Source: Rhodospirillales bacterium URHD0017 (GTDB lineage Bacteria > Pseudomonadota > Alphaproteobacteria > Reyranellales > Reyranellaceae). Taken from it: a DNA stretch of 64,000 bases. Of this stretch, positions 52,617 through 61,926 are shown in pieces. The notes below the pieces were generated by a model that searched no databases, was not told where the DNA came from, and worked only from the letters and a program-made list of their open reading frames with translations. The translations under genes and the position numbers were made by a program. Each line of letters begins with the position of its first letter. The first letter of the stretch is position 1. Location of the stretch: assembly GCA_900110395.1 (NCBI GenBank), contig FODP01000016.1:89822-153821 (forward strand). Reading direction: 5' to 3'.

Positions 52617-53714
52617 TCACGGCACGAAGACGAGGAAGACGAAGATCGCGAACAGCGCAAGGTGCACAAACCCCGGCAGGATGTTGGTCCGCCCGCCGCC
52701 GAAAGTGACCATGCTGACCGCGAAGGTCAGCACCAGCAGGACGGTATCGTGCAGGTCGACGCCGAGCTCCAGCGGCGCCTTCAGGATCACGGCGAGGATG
52801 CTGACCGCCGGGATCGTGAGGCCGATGGTGGCGAGCGAGGAGCCAAGGGCGAGGTTGAGGCTCTTCTGCAGCTCGTTGCGCCGCGCTGCGCTCAGCGCTG
52901 CCACGGTCTCGGGCAGCAGCACGAGCAGCGCGACCAGAAGTCCGACGGCCTCGACCGGTGCGCCGATCGCCGAAACCACCGTCTCGATCGAGCCCGCCAC
53001 GCTCTTGGCCAGGAGCACGACGGCGAGCAGGCCGATCAGCAGCATGACCACACTCTCCCAGACCTGCCGCGACTCGGGCGCCGCGCCGTCGTCACGGCTG
53101 CTGACCAGGTCCGACAGGAAGTAGTTCCTGTGGCGTACCGTCTGAACGTACAGGAACACGCCATAGAGCAGCAGGGTGGCGAGAGCGACGAAGGCCAGCT
53201 GGCTCGGCGTATAGTATGGCCCGGGAACGCTTGTCGTGTAGGTCGGCAGGATCAAGGTGATGGTCGCGAGCGGTATCAGCACGACCAGGTAGGCGTTGAT
53301 CCCCGGGACCTGGAAGCCCTGCTCTCCGTAGCGCAGGCCGCCCAGGATGATGCAGAGCCCGACGACGCCATTGCATACCACCATGATCACCGAGAACACG
53401 GTTTCGCGCGCCAGCGTCGGCTTGCCATCACCCGCCAGCATGATCGACAGGATCAGCGCCACTTCGATCACAGTGACTGCGATAGTGAGCACCAAGGTCC
53501 CGTAAGGCTCGCCGGTGCGGTGGGCGATGACGTCGGCATGATGGACGCAGGCGAACACGACGCCGAGCAGCACGGCGAGTCCGACGAGGGGCAACAGGAC
53601 CGACAGGACAGGCGAACCTGCCGCAGAAGCCGAGATCGCCGTAGCGGCCATTGCAACGGCGAGGCCTGCCGGAGGCATCGCCCGCCATAGCCATCGCTTG
53701 CGTCCCGTCGCCAT
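52617..53714 (-). CDS. Ca2+/H+ antiporter of the CaCA superfamily (ChaA-like)
   Basis: 365 aa, about 11 membrane helices. Two alpha-repeat signatures: GTLVLTIAVTVIEVALI near residue 75 and VALLVLLPETVAALSAARRNELQKSLN near 265, each with the ion-binding Glu. Together with the GEPYG loop and the overall length this fits ChaA-type Ca2+(Na+)/H+ exchangers in the inner membrane. Complete. Convergent with the small membrane protein gene. Confidence 0.88.
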   Translation of the reverse strand: MATGRKRWLWRAMPPAGLAVAMAATAISASAAGSPVLSVLLPLVGLAVLLGVVFACVHHADVIAHRTGEPYGTLVLTIAVTVIEVALILSIMLAGDGKPTLARETVFSVIMVVCNGVVGLCIILGGLRYGEQGFQVPGINAYLVVLIPLATITLILPTYTTSVPGPYYTPSQLAFVALATLLLYGVFLYVQTVRHRNYFLSDLVSSRDDGAAPESRQVWESVVMLLIGLLAVVLLAKSVAGSIETVVSAIGAPVEAVGLLVALLVLLPETVAALSAARRNELQKSLNLALGSSLATIGLTIPAVSILAVILKAPLELGVDLHDTVLLVLTFAVSMVTFGGGRTNILPGFVHLALFAIFVFLVFVP

Positions 53715-53867
53715 CGCCCTCTCCCCCGCTCACGCCACCGACGATAGGACCGATATACGCAAGCGTCGCCAAAGAAGCGAGGTCGATGCAGTCCCTCTGT
53801 CGCCAACTCCAAGGAGGATGGGTGATGCAGGATTGCCTGATGACCCACGCCATCAATTGCGCGAGCG

Positions 53868-54845
53868 TCAGTCCGCCGCTGTCGGTCGCGCCTGCGGGGC
53901 GGAGCGTCGCGCCTTCCACCACTCGCTGAACTCGCCGACGACGCCCTTGCGGAAGGCCATGACGATGACCACGAAGATCACGCCCTGGATCACCAGGACG
54001 AACTCGCCGGTGGCCGCGAGATAGTTCTGCATGGTGATGATGATGAAAGCGCCGATGACCGGGCCGATGATGGTGCCGAGCCCGCCGACCAGGGCCATCA
54101 GCACGACCTCGCCCGACATCGCCGCGCTGACATCGGTGAGCGTGGCGAACTGCAGGACCATCGCCTTGGTGGCGCCCGCCAGCCCCGCCAGGGCCGCCGA
54201 CAGCACGAAGGCGAGCAGCTTGTAGCGGTCGGCCTCGTAGCCCAGCGACTGGGCACGCTGCTCGTTGTCGCGGATCGCCTTCAAGACCTGGCCGAACGGC
54301 GAATGGATGAACCGGTAGATGGCGCCGTAGCCGAACAGGAAGATCGCCAGCACGACGTAGTAAAGGACTCGATCGTCCTTGGTCGGGATCAGGCCGCCGA
54401 GCAGCGGCTTGCGCACGATGCCCTGCAGGCCGTCCTCGCCGTGGGTGAACGGCGCCTGGATGCAGAAGAAGTAGACCATCTGGGCGAAGGCGAGCGTGAT
54501 CATGGCGAAGTAGATGCCCTGGCGGCGGATCGCGAGCGCGCCGGTGACCAGGCCCAGCAGTGCCGCACCGGCGACACCGGCCAGCAGGCCGAGCTCCGGC
54601 GGCATGTCCCAGGCCTTCACGACATGGCCGTAGAAATAGCCCGCCATGCCGAAGAACATGGCGTGGCCGAAGCTCATCAGGCCGGCATAGCCCAGCAGCA
54701 GGTTGAAGGCGCAGGCGAACAGCGCAAAGCACAGCGCCGTCATCAGGAACACCGGATAGGCGAGCCACGGCGCCGCCAGCGCCAGCACGGCGACGGCGGC
54801 GGCGGCGATCATGCGTTGGCTGGGCGTCATCATCTGGCCCACCAT
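53868..54845 (-). CDS. livM: branched-chain amino acid-type ABC transporter permease (LivM-like)
   Basis: 325 aa, eight or more membrane helices. LivM landmarks: FALFACAFNLLLGYAGLMSF, GHAMFFGMAGYF, IRDNEQRAQSLGYEADRYKL (the ATPase-contacting EAA-like loop) and LVGGLGTIIGPVIGAFI. Start ATG 54845 shares a base with the livH stop (TGATG). Last gene of the leftward transport operon. Confidence 0.92.
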   Translation of the reverse strand: MVGQMMTPSQRMIAAAAVAVLALAAPWLAYPVFLMTALCFALFACAFNLLLGYAGLMSFGHAMFFGMAGYFYGHVVKAWDMPPELGLLAGVAGAALLGLVTGALAIRRQGIYFAMITLAFAQMVYFFCIQAPFTHGEDGLQGIVRKPLLGGLIPTKDDRVLYYVVLAIFLFGYGAIYRFIHSPFGQVLKAIRDNEQRAQSLGYEADRYKLLAFVLSAALAGLAGATKAMVLQFATLTDVSAAMSGEVVLMALVGGLGTIIGPVIGAFIIITMQNYLAATGEFVLVIQGVIFVVIVMAFRKGVVGEFSEWWKARRSAPQARPTAAD

Positions 54846-55726
54846 CACTTGGTCTGGCCGAACAGGCCGGCCGGCTTGATCAGCAGCACCAGCGCCATGA
54901 CCACGAAGATAACGGTGTTGGAGGCCGGCGGATAGAACACCTTGGTCAGGCCCTCGATCAGGCCGAGGCCGAAGCCGGTGACGATCGAGCCCATGATCGA
55001 GCCCATGCCACCGATCACCACGACGGCGAACACCACCAGCACCAGGTTGGTGCCCATCAGCGCCGAGACCTGCTGGATGGGCGCCGCCAGCACGCCGGCC
55101 AGCGCGGCGAGACCGACGCCCAGTCCGTAGGTGAGCGTGATCAGGCGCGGCACGTTGATGCCGAAGGCGCGCACCAGGGTCGGATTCTCGGTCGCCGCGC
55201 GCAGGTAGGCGCCGAGCTTGGTGCGCTCGATGCCGTACCAGGTGGCGAGGCAGATCACGAGAGCCGCTACCACGACAAAGGCGCGATAGGTCGGCATGAA
55301 CATGAAGCCGAGATTGTAGCCGCCAGGAATCGGGTTGGGATAAGGCGCGCCCGAGGAGCCCCACTTCCATTGGAACAGGCCCTCGATCACCAGAGCGAGA
55401 CCGAAGGTCAGCAGGAAGCCGTAGAGATGGTCGAGATGGTAGATGCGCTTCAGCATCACCCGCTCGAGCACGACACCGAACAGGCCGACCAGGATCGGCG
55501 CCAGCACCAGCGAGGCCCAGAACGGCACATCGAGGATGCCGAGCAACAGCCAGGCGGCGAAGGCGCCCATCATGTACTGCGCGCCGTGCGTGAAATTGAT
55601 CACGTTCAGCATGCCGAAGATCACGGCGAGCCCCAGGCTCAGCATGGCGTAGAAGGCGCCGTTGATCAGGCCGAGCAGGAGCTGGCCGAACAGGGCTTGG
55701 GGCGGGATTCCGATGAGCTCGAACAT
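54845..55726 (-). CDS. livH: branched-chain amino acid-type ABC transporter permease (LivH-like)
   Basis: 293 aa. LivH landmarks: LLLGLINGAFYAMLSLGLAV, GMLNVINFTHGAQYMMGAF, RAATENPTLVRAFGINVPR (ATPase-contact loop) and VVIGGMGSIMGSIVTGF. Pairs with LivM to form the membrane channel. Four nt after the livF stop. Confidence 0.93.
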   Translation of the reverse strand: MFELIGIPPQALFGQLLLGLINGAFYAMLSLGLAVIFGMLNVINFTHGAQYMMGAFAAWLLLGILDVPFWASLVLAPILVGLFGVVLERVMLKRIYHLDHLYGFLLTFGLALVIEGLFQWKWGSSGAPYPNPIPGGYNLGFMFMPTYRAFVVVAALVICLATWYGIERTKLGAYLRAATENPTLVRAFGINVPRLITLTYGLGVGLAALAGVLAAPIQQVSALMGTNLVLVVFAVVVIGGMGSIMGSIVTGFGLGLIEGLTKVFYPPASNTVIFVVMALVLLIKPAGLFGQTK

Positions 55727-55730
55727 TGTT

Positions 55731-56435
55731 CTACACCCCCAGATACGCCTGCAGCTTGCCGATGTTCTGCTTCACGTCGGCCGCCGTCATGATGTCGACG
55801 ACGTGGCCGTCCTCCATGATGTAATGGCGATCGGCGACGGTGGCGGCGAAATGGAAGTTCTGCTCGACCAGCAGGATGGTGAAGCCGCGGCCCTTGAGCT
55901 GGCGGATGATCTCGCCGATGCGCTGGACGATGACCGGCGCCAGCCCTTCGGTCGGCTCGTCGAGCAGCAGCAGGGTGGCGCCGGTGCGCAGGATGCGGCC
56001 GATCGCCAACATCTGCTGCTCGCCGCCCGACAGCTTGGTGCCCTGGCTGCGACGCCGTTCCTGCAGGTTGGGGAAGAGCTGGTAGATCTCGCTGAGGCTC
56101 ATGCCGCCCGGCCGCACCATCGGCGGCAGCATCAGGTTCTCCTCGACATTCAGGCTCGAGAAGATGCCGCGCTCCTCGGGGCAGTAGGCCAACCCCAGGC
56201 GCGCAATCGCATCGGATGGCTGGCTGACGGTTTCCTTGCCTTCGAAGGTCACCGAACCGGTGCGCTTCTCGACGATGCCCATGACCGACTTCAAGGTCGT
56301 GGTCTTGCCGGCGCCGTTGCGGCCCAGCAGCGTCACCAGCTCGCCGCGGCCGATCTCGAAGCCGACGCCATGAAGGATGTGCGATTCGCCGTACCAGGCC
56401 TGCAGGTCTTCAACCTTGAGCAATGTCTCAGCCAT
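55731..56435 (-). CDS. livF: ABC transporter ATP-binding protein (LivF-like)
   Basis: 234 aa from ATG 56435, overlapping livG by 8 nt. Walker A GRNGAGKTTT, signature LSGGEQQMLAIGRIL, Walker B LLLLDEPTEGL, switch His in LVEQNFHFA. The CPEERGIFSSLNVEENL segment is typical of LivF. An upstream extension has no support. Confidence 0.93.
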   Translation of the reverse strand: MAETLLKVEDLQAWYGESHILHGVGFEIGRGELVTLLGRNGAGKTTTLKSVMGIVEKRTGSVTFEGKETVSQPSDAIARLGLAYCPEERGIFSSLNVEENLMLPPMVRPGGMSLSEIYQLFPNLQERRRSQGTKLSGGEQQMLAIGRILRTGATLLLLDEPTEGLAPVIVQRIGEIIRQLKGRGFTILLVEQNFHFAATVADRHYIMEDGHVVDIMTAADVKQNIGKLQAYLGV

Positions 56436-57186
56436 GACCCGTCCCGACATAGGCTTCGACCACGGCGGGATCCTTGGACACCGTCGCGTAAGGACCCTCG
56501 GCCAGGACCTCGCCGCGCGCCAGCACGGTGATGGTGTCGGAGAGATCGGCAACGACGGACATGTTGTGCTCGACCATCAGCACGGTGCGATCGCGGGCAA
56601 CGGTGCGGATGAGCGCGGCGATGCGCTTGATGTCTTCCTGCCCCAGGCCCGCCATCGGCTCGTCGAGCAGCATCATCTCGGGATCGAGCGCCAGCGTGGT
56701 GGCGATCTCGAGGGCGCGCTTGCGCCCATAGGGCAGGTCGACGGCCTGCTGCTCGGCGAAGGCTGCGAGGCCCACGGCCGTCACCAGCTCCATGGCGCGG
56801 CTGTCGAGCTGGTTCAGCACGCGCTCGCTGCGCCAGAAATGGAAGGAGTTGCCGAGCTTGCGCTGCAGGGCGACACGGACATTCTCGCGTACCGAAAGAT
56901 GCGGGAAGACCGCCGAGATCTGGAAGGAGCGCGCCAGCCCCATGCGCGCGATCGCCGCAGGCGAGCTGCCGGTGATGTTGCGGCCCTTGAAGTGGATCTG
57001 GCCCGCCGTCGGCGTCAGGAAGTGCGTGAGCAGGTTGAAGCACGTCGTCTTGCCAGCACCATTCGGCCCGATCAGGGCGTGAATCGTGTGGCGCCGCACA
57101 CGCAAATCGACGTTCTTGACCGCGACGAAGCCCCTGAACTCCTTCGTCAGCCCTTCCGCCTTGAGAATTACTTCTTCTTCGGCCAT
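56428..57186 (-). CDS. livG: ABC transporter ATP-binding protein (LivG-like)
   Basis: 252 aa. Walker A GPNGAGKTTC, ARSFQISAVFPHLSVRENV (Q-loop region), Walker B MMLLDEPMAGL, LMVEHNMSVV. The signature motif reads LPYGRKRALEIA rather than LSGGQ, a variant common in LivG proteins. First gene of the leftward operon, divergent from the binding-protein gene 121 bp away. Confidence 0.93.
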   Translation of the reverse strand: MAEEEVILKAEGLTKEFRGFVAVKNVDLRVRRHTIHALIGPNGAGKTTCFNLLTHFLTPTAGQIHFKGRNITGSSPAAIARMGLARSFQISAVFPHLSVRENVRVALQRKLGNSFHFWRSERVLNQLDSRAMELVTAVGLAAFAEQQAVDLPYGRKRALEIATTLALDPEMMLLDEPMAGLGQEDIKRIAALIRTVARDRTVLMVEHNMSVVADLSDTITVLARGEVLAEGPYATVSKDPAVVEAYVGTGHG

Positions 57187-57307
57187 CCCGCCTCCCCGCG
57201 GTGTGGCGAATTAATCGAAGCTTGGCGTCGCTGTCCAGCACTGGCGCCGGCTCACCCTCGCCGCTAGATTCGAGCCATCGGGGAAAGACGTTGTGGGAGG
57301 TTTGAGG

Positions 57308-58525
57308 ATGAGACCCAGAGATATCGCTCGCTACGCAGGCATCGTCGCGGTCGGCGTGACCGTTGCGGGCCTGGTGGCCATGGCGCAGGCCCAGGCGCCG
57401 GCGCCGCTCAAGATCGGCATTACCGAAGGATTTTCCGGCGTTTACGCCGACCTGAACCTCGGCGAAGTCGAGGCCGCGCAGATGGCGATCGACGATTTCG
57501 GCGGCAAGGTGCTCGGCCGTCCGATCGAGCTCCTGTCGGCCGACCACCAGACCAAGCCCGACATCGGCGCCCAGATCGCGCGCAAATGGTATGACGTCGA
57601 TGGCGTCAGCATGATCACCGGCATCGGCACCTCGTCGGTGGCGCTGGCCGTGCGCAAGATCGCCCAGGAAAAGGGCAAGATCGACATCAACACCGGCGCG
57701 GCCTCGGCCGACCTGACCGGCCCGGCCTGCTCGGAGACTGGCGCGCACTGGGTCTACGACACCTATGCGCTGGCCAAGGTGACGGGCGGCGCCATCGTCA
57801 AGGGCGGCGGCGATTCCTGGTACTTCCTGACCGCCGACTATGCTTTCGGCCATGCGCTGGAGCGTGACGTGACGGCCGTGGTGACGGCGTCGGGCGGCAA
57901 GGTGCTGGGCGGCGTCAGGCATCCGCTCAGCACGCAGGACTTCTCGTCCTTCCTGCTGCAGGCCCAGGCCTCGAAGGCCAAGATCATCGGTCTGGCCAAC
58001 GCCGGCCAGGACACGATCAACTCGATCAAGCAGGCGGGTGAGTTCGGCATCGTCAAGGGTGGCCAGCGCCTGGCCGGCCTGCTGGTCTTCTCGACCGACG
58101 TGAATTCGCTGACCTTGCCGGTTGCGCAGGGCCTGGTGCTCACCGAGGCGTTCTACTGGGACCAGAACGACGAGACCCGCGCCTGGACCAAGCGCTTCCG
58201 CGCCAAGCGCGACAAGATCCCGAGCATGCTGACCGCCGGCGCCTACAGCGCGGTCAACCACTATCTCAAGGCCGTGCAGGCCGCCGGCACCGACGAGGCC
58301 AAGGCGGTGATGGCCAAGATGCGCGAGATCCCGGTCAACGACGTCATGACCAAGAACGGCAAGCTGCGCGAGGACGGCCGCCTGGTGCGCGACATGTACC
58401 TCTTCCAGGTGAAGTCGCCGCAGGAGTCCAAGAGCAAGGACGACATCTACAAGCTGCTGGCCACCGTGCCGGGCGACGAGGCGTACCGGCCGCTCAAGGA
58501 TGGGAAGTGCCCGTATATCAAGTGA
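57308..58525 (+). CDS. ABC transporter substrate-binding protein (Leu/Ile/Val-binding type)
   Basis: 405 aa from ATG 57308 (GGGAGGTTTGAGG ribosome site); a GTG at 57293 is less likely. Signal peptide to ~AQAQA, then the periplasmic-binding fold: LKIGITEGFSGVYADLNLG, AQMAIDDFGGKVLGRPIEL, ITGIGTSSVALAVRKIAQE, WYFLTADYAFGHALERDV. The closest type appears to be the branch that carries SafD/LivK-like proteins with variable ligands, so the ligand (amino acid, amide or aromatic) is undetermined. Complete, with its own terminator. Confidence 0.9.
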   Translation: MRPRDIARYAGIVAVGVTVAGLVAMAQAQAPAPLKIGITEGFSGVYADLNLGEVEAAQMAIDDFGGKVLGRPIELLSADHQTKPDIGAQIARKWYDVDGVSMITGIGTSSVALAVRKIAQEKGKIDINTGAASADLTGPACSETGAHWVYDTYALAKVTGGAIVKGGGDSWYFLTADYAFGHALERDVTAVVTASGGKVLGGVRHPLSTQDFSSFLLQAQASKAKIIGLANAGQDTINSIKQAGEFGIVKGGQRLAGLLVFSTDVNSLTLPVAQGLVLTEAFYWDQNDETRAWTKRFRAKRDKIPSMLTAGAYSAVNHYLKAVQAAGTDEAKAVMAKMREIPVNDVMTKNGKLREDGRLVRDMYLFQVKSPQESKSKDDIYKLLATVPGDEAYRPLKDGKCPYIK

Positions 58526-58549
58526 TCGAATCTGAACATCTGACGACGG

Positions 58550-58577
58550 AAAGGGGCGCTCTCCGGCGCCCCTTTTT
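58550..58577 (+). terminator. intrinsic terminator after the substrate-binding protein gene
   Basis: AAAGGGGCGC, 6-nt loop, GCGCCCCTTT, continuing to a five-T run. Perfect 10-bp stem, 24 nt after the stop codon. Confidence 0.95.
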
Positions 58578-58578
58578 G

Positions 58579-59823
58579 CTTCCGCAGGGTCACCGCTTCA
58601 GCGTGAGCGATTAATCGCGCCCGAGGCCTGCAAGTTGCGGAACTCTGTACACCGCAGTGTCAAATGTTGTGACCACATTTTCCGCCCCAACCTGCTTCGT
58701 CGCCCACCACGAACACCGCGAGCACATGGGCACGCAGGACGCGATCACATCCAACAATGCGGTACCGGCATTGGCACGGGTACTTCGATGGCTTCGCGAT
58801 TGAAAACATCGGACACGCAGGGGCAGGTCCGGACGCGGTGGCTCTCGGCGTCGTCTTCGCAGGATTTTTGGGCCCGGCGCACTACCTGCCAACCCTCATC
58901 CGTATCGCGGCTGCCTGCCCGTCGGCAGGTCCGGAGGCGATGCGGGTCGGTGGTGCGTTCACGGGCCGTCCTGCCCTCACCTCCGGTCCCCAGGGGCTGC
59001 CGGCGCCGCTCAGGACGTGTCGCACACTCCGGGTGCGCGGCATGAAAGCCGGTCGGAAGCGGCTGGCCGTTTGCGGCCACGGTGCCGACCCTCTTAAAGA
59101 GCATCGGCGGGGATAGGCCACAAGATCGGGTTCGGAAGTCAAAGCGTCTCTGCGGCTGCAATGCCGCGCTCGTGCTGGCAATGCTGGCGGACGATGAAGC
59201 GACGTGAATGGACGATGTCATTAACCAATCCCTCTGTTTGAAGGTTGGCAAGGATAGGCCACAAAATTGCGCTAGGGAGTCAAGAAGGAATCGGCGGGGC
59301 GTGCCGCAAGCACATCAGTTGTCGGGTTGTGCAGCACACGAGGCGTCTGGTGTATTCAAGCTCCCATGGTCGCGGCGAGCGCGACATCACTGGCTGCCTG
59401 CGGACAGTTGTCCGGTTGTGGTGCCGATAGGAAGCGGCGTGAAAGCCGTTCATTGGTTCATCTAGGACCCATTCAGTCGGGCGTCGCTACTGGTGCGCTC
59501 TCCCGGACGCGCGGGGCTCACCTCGGTCGCCGACGCTGCTGGTTGTTGGCGGCCCCGTATAGAGGTGTTGGGCGGTCTATACGGGGCCTAACCTTCGTTG
59601 CCATTTGGGGTGCGCAGCGAGGGCTACGGCAGTGTATGACGCCCACGGCCAGCAATGGTCGGGGCAAAAGAGGTATCTCGAAGTCTAACCGCCCTTACCC
59701 GCTATCCCGCTGCGGTGGTCGCGTTGAGTGGTACATAAATCGGCCAACATGGCGGCCAGGTCTTTTTCTTGGCCGTCGCATCCAGAATTGCGATTCACGT
59801 GAAGGATGTCCCCGCTGCGTACC
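58579..59823. other. gene-poor stretch with decayed-looking sequence
   Basis: Open frames here are short or have no recognisable protein pattern. It contains an imperfect 32-bp direct repeat (59111-59142 and 59252-59283, both starting GGATAGGCCACAA, 141 bp apart) and a long perfect hairpin at 59551-59588. Composition is less biased than in the left part of the window. Confidence 0.5.
59551..59588. repeat. perfect 13-bp inverted repeat
   Basis: GGCCCCGTATAGA, 12-nt loop, TCTATACGGGGCC. No T-run follows, so not a standard intrinsic terminator. Confidence 0.8.
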
Positions 59824-60066
59824 CTATCGCCTCCACACGGGTCGGGCCGGCCAATGCGAAGGCCAATGTCGCTCGACCGTAAATAGATGCGTCCCGGCCT
59901 CGGTAATCTCGAAGGTTCCTCTGATGTTAATCTTGGCGAGCCCAATGCGGACTAGAAATTCCCTGTGGGCTTCCTCCACGAGTTCCGGCAGGCCCCGCCA
60001 CAAGTAGCGAAGGGCGCGAAGCTCGTATGCGTTCATAGGAGCGCCAGAGCTGTGATAGCTCTCCAT
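59824..60066 (-). CDS. hypothetical small protein, winged-helix-like, 80 aa
   Basis: ATG 60066 (or ATG 60036, MNAYELRALRYLWRG). Core pattern: ELRALRYLWRGLPELVEEA, HREFLVRIGLAKINIRG, FEITEAGTHLFTV, which reads as helices followed by a beta wing ending in an 'I-T-x-x-G' turn typical of small winged-helix proteins. No name can be given. Isolated in a gene-poor area. Confidence 0.5.
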   Translation of the reverse strand: MESYHSSGAPMNAYELRALRYLWRGLPELVEEAHREFLVRIGLAKINIRGTFEITEAGTHLFTVERHWPSHWPARPVWRR

Positions 60067-60093
60067 TGTGTGCGTTCCCTAAGGGCAGGGGAG

Positions 60094-60186
60094 CTACTGG
60101 CTGAGTGCACAGATGAGGACCGCAAGCACAAGGCTCCCGCCGCAGTAGGTCGCGAAGATGCGGACTGCGAGGGTGTCGCTGTCCAT
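60094..60186 (-). CDS. 30-aa membrane peptide, copy 1
   Basis: Begins MDSDTLAVRIFATYCG and continues with a hydrophobic segment (SLVLAVLICALSQ, stop). The second copy at 62393-62479 has the same length class, the same first 7 residues and the same RIFA-x-YCG core. Upstream bases GGTGGCGCTG are also shared. Probably a single-pass membrane micro-protein; function unknown. Confidence 0.5.
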   Translation of the reverse strand: MDSDTLAVRIFATYCGGSLVLAVLICALSQ

Positions 60187-60453
60187 CAGCGCCACCGCTT
60201 GTGCTTCGGTCTCATCGGTCCTCCAGCAGCCTGATTGCGTTGGTGTCACAGCGTAACCTGCGCACCAGCAACGTACGGTGAGGCCAAAAGAGGTACTCCG
60301 CAGCGCGCCCAAGGGAAGGACGCCCCAGTGGAGGTGCCACCCGCACCAGGCGACACGACGCACTGACCCATTGAGCGCGTGGTGCTGCGCTCTCTCCCTC
60401 GCGACCTCTGAGGTAGCTCTTTAGACCCGTGTAAGAATCCGCCACGACCGACT

Positions 60454-61092
60454 ATGACGGCTCGGATTGGGCTGGCTTGTGTGGGCCGATTTGGGGGGAC
60501 CAAAATGTTCGTCGAATGTAGTTCGGACGGCCAGATCTCGGCCGCATACGTGGATCAACAATATCCCGATCAGAAGTGGGTACCGCCGTCCAACGAAGCC
60601 TTGCAGGCCTTTCTGGGCGACGCGCCAAAGCTGGGCAAGGACGCGAGGGGTAGGACCTGTTTGCGCCCGGCTCCCGTTCGGCCTTTGCCCAAGCCGCGCC
60701 CTCCTAAGAGTCCGCAAGCACAGATGAAGCGAGCTAGCCGCATATGCGGACAATTCTCGCCGGCAAAGGTGGACTACAGCATGGCCATGCGGTTCACCGC
60801 CGCTCTCTACGAGGACACCCAGCACGAACCGATGCCATGGAGATGGCTCGGCGACACCGCAAAACGAGCGGGCATTCGGCACGACGACCAGTTCAAGCGG
60901 GCCTTCGAGGTCGCTGAGGCGGCAGGCTGGCTCATCGTGCACGACGGCAACTCGGTGAAGTTGACCTTTGCGGGCATAAGGGCGGTCCGTCGGCTTCTGG
61001 ACAGCACCGAGGATGTGCAATTGGGTGGACCGGCCCCCCCGGCCCAACCGCCGCTGTCAACCAGCGGCGTCCAGCTTGGGGCTGGAACTTAG
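60454..61092 (+). CDS. hypothetical protein with C-terminal winged-helix-like domain, up to 212 aa
   Basis: Start uncertain: ATG 60454 or ATG 60505 (MFVECSSDGQISA). The N-terminal part (SAAYVDQQYPDQKWVPPSNE) is globular, followed by a Pro/Lys linker (PVRPLPKPRPPKSPQ) and a helical C-terminal domain (AMRFTAALYEDTQHEPMPWR, RAFEVAEAAGWLIVHDGNSV, KLTFAGIRAVRRLL). The last part has the order expected of a winged helix. Not assignable to a family. The opposite strand is also open but reads as a shadow. Confidence 0.55.
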   Translation: MTARIGLACVGRFGGTKMFVECSSDGQISAAYVDQQYPDQKWVPPSNEALQAFLGDAPKLGKDARGRTCLRPAPVRPLPKPRPPKSPQAQMKRASRICGQFSPAKVDYSMAMRFTAALYEDTQHEPMPWRWLGDTAKRAGIRHDDQFKRAFEVAEAAGWLIVHDGNSVKLTFAGIRAVRRLLDSTEDVQLGGPAPPAQPPLSTSGVQLGAGT

Positions 61093-61557
61093 TCCCTACG
61101 AAGCAAAGTGACATCAAAGTCGCGAAGTTCGTCGGCCGTGAGGCTGGAGGGCGTTAAACGGGTTAAAACTGGGACCCTGCGTGACACAGTCCAGTCTGGC
61201 TTTTCCACCCCGCCCGTTTGGTCGACGCCGTCTTGTAGGGCAGTGCCCACCAAGGGGTTTTGCCTTCTGTCGCATAGTAGAGGTTTCGCACCAAGCTTTG
61301 AACAACGGCTTCAATCGAGTCGCAAGCAGCAGAAACCGATAACAATTTCCGCCAATGGCTCCGAATGGGATCGACGCCCTTGCTCGAACTATGCTTCTTG
61401 GTATTGACAGGCGCGCTGGAAGGACCAGCAGGTAACCCTCAAGGACGTTGGGCAAGGCTCAATAGTGCTGCCGCTGCAAGCTTTCTACAAAAAGCCTTAG
61501 CACCGGTCGATGCGCTGCACGCGGTAAGATTTGGCGGACTTTGAGGGGGGGCACCTG
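61093..61557. other. stretch without a convincing gene
   Basis: Only short frames without recognisable pattern on either strand. No tRNA or repeat noticed. Confidence 0.5.
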
Positions 61558-61926
61558 GTGAGGGCTAAGTTTCGCGTTCTTTCCATGTTGGGCTTGTCAT
61601 TGGCACTATTGGGCTGCGGATCAGGCAACGATTATGGCGGTCAAAGTGGTTATGATTACCTGCCCCGATGTCAATTGGTGGTCCGTGGGCCGCGCACTGA
61701 TAGAGAGATAGCAACTGCAACCTATTGCGTCGGCGCAGTTACCGCCCTTACCGGGGTAGCCCCGTTACTCGCCCCACGATATCGGTTCTGTTTCCCTGAT
61801 GATGTTACTGCGGGAGAGGCAGTCCAAGTGGTTGTGGCCTACCTTGAAAGTAACCTGTCGCGCCTGGAAGACGACTTTCGTCAGTTGGCGATAGCTGCGA
61901 TGAGGCAGGCGTGGCCCTGCAGGTAA
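61558..61926 (+). CDS. lipoprotein with Rap1a/Tai-like domain
   Basis: 122 aa from GTG 61558 (GAGGGGGGG ribosome site; TTG 61531 also in frame). Lipoprotein signal VLSMLGLSLALLGC with lipobox LLGC. The mature part has the Rap1a/Tai immunity pattern: first Cys (PRCQLV), ATYCVGAVTALTGVAP, FCFPDDVTAGEAVQVVVAYL, then AIAAMRQAWPCR with the final Cys. Such proteins protect against type VI secretion amidases in some species. No effector or T6SS gene is seen nearby, so the role here is open. Confidence 0.65.
   Translation: MRAKFRVLSMLGLSLALLGCGSGNDYGGQSGYDYLPRCQLVVRGPRTDREIATATYCVGAVTALTGVAPLLAPRYRFCFPDDVTAGEAVQVVVAYLESNLSRLEDDFRQLAIAAMRQAWPCR

Noticed and set aside
57187..57307. a strong promoter between the divergent liv operon and binding-protein gene
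   Set aside because: No clear -35/-10 pair could be seen, so none is claimed.
58757..59116. 119-codon plus-strand frame
   Set aside because: No ribosome site, no family pattern, and the overlapping frames on both strands are similar in quality; probably non-coding.
59111..59283. 32-bp direct repeat 141 bp apart as a CRISPR-like or coding repeat
   Set aside because: Only two imperfect copies, with spacing far too long for CRISPR and no conserved reading frame around them.
59551..59592. integron attC site
   Set aside because: The hairpin resembles one superficially, but the outer core sequences are in the wrong orientation (GTT outside left, AAC outside right) and no cassette array or integrase is present.
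61114..61455. 113-codon minus-strand frame
   Set aside because: Irregular composition with no domain or start signal; treated as chance.
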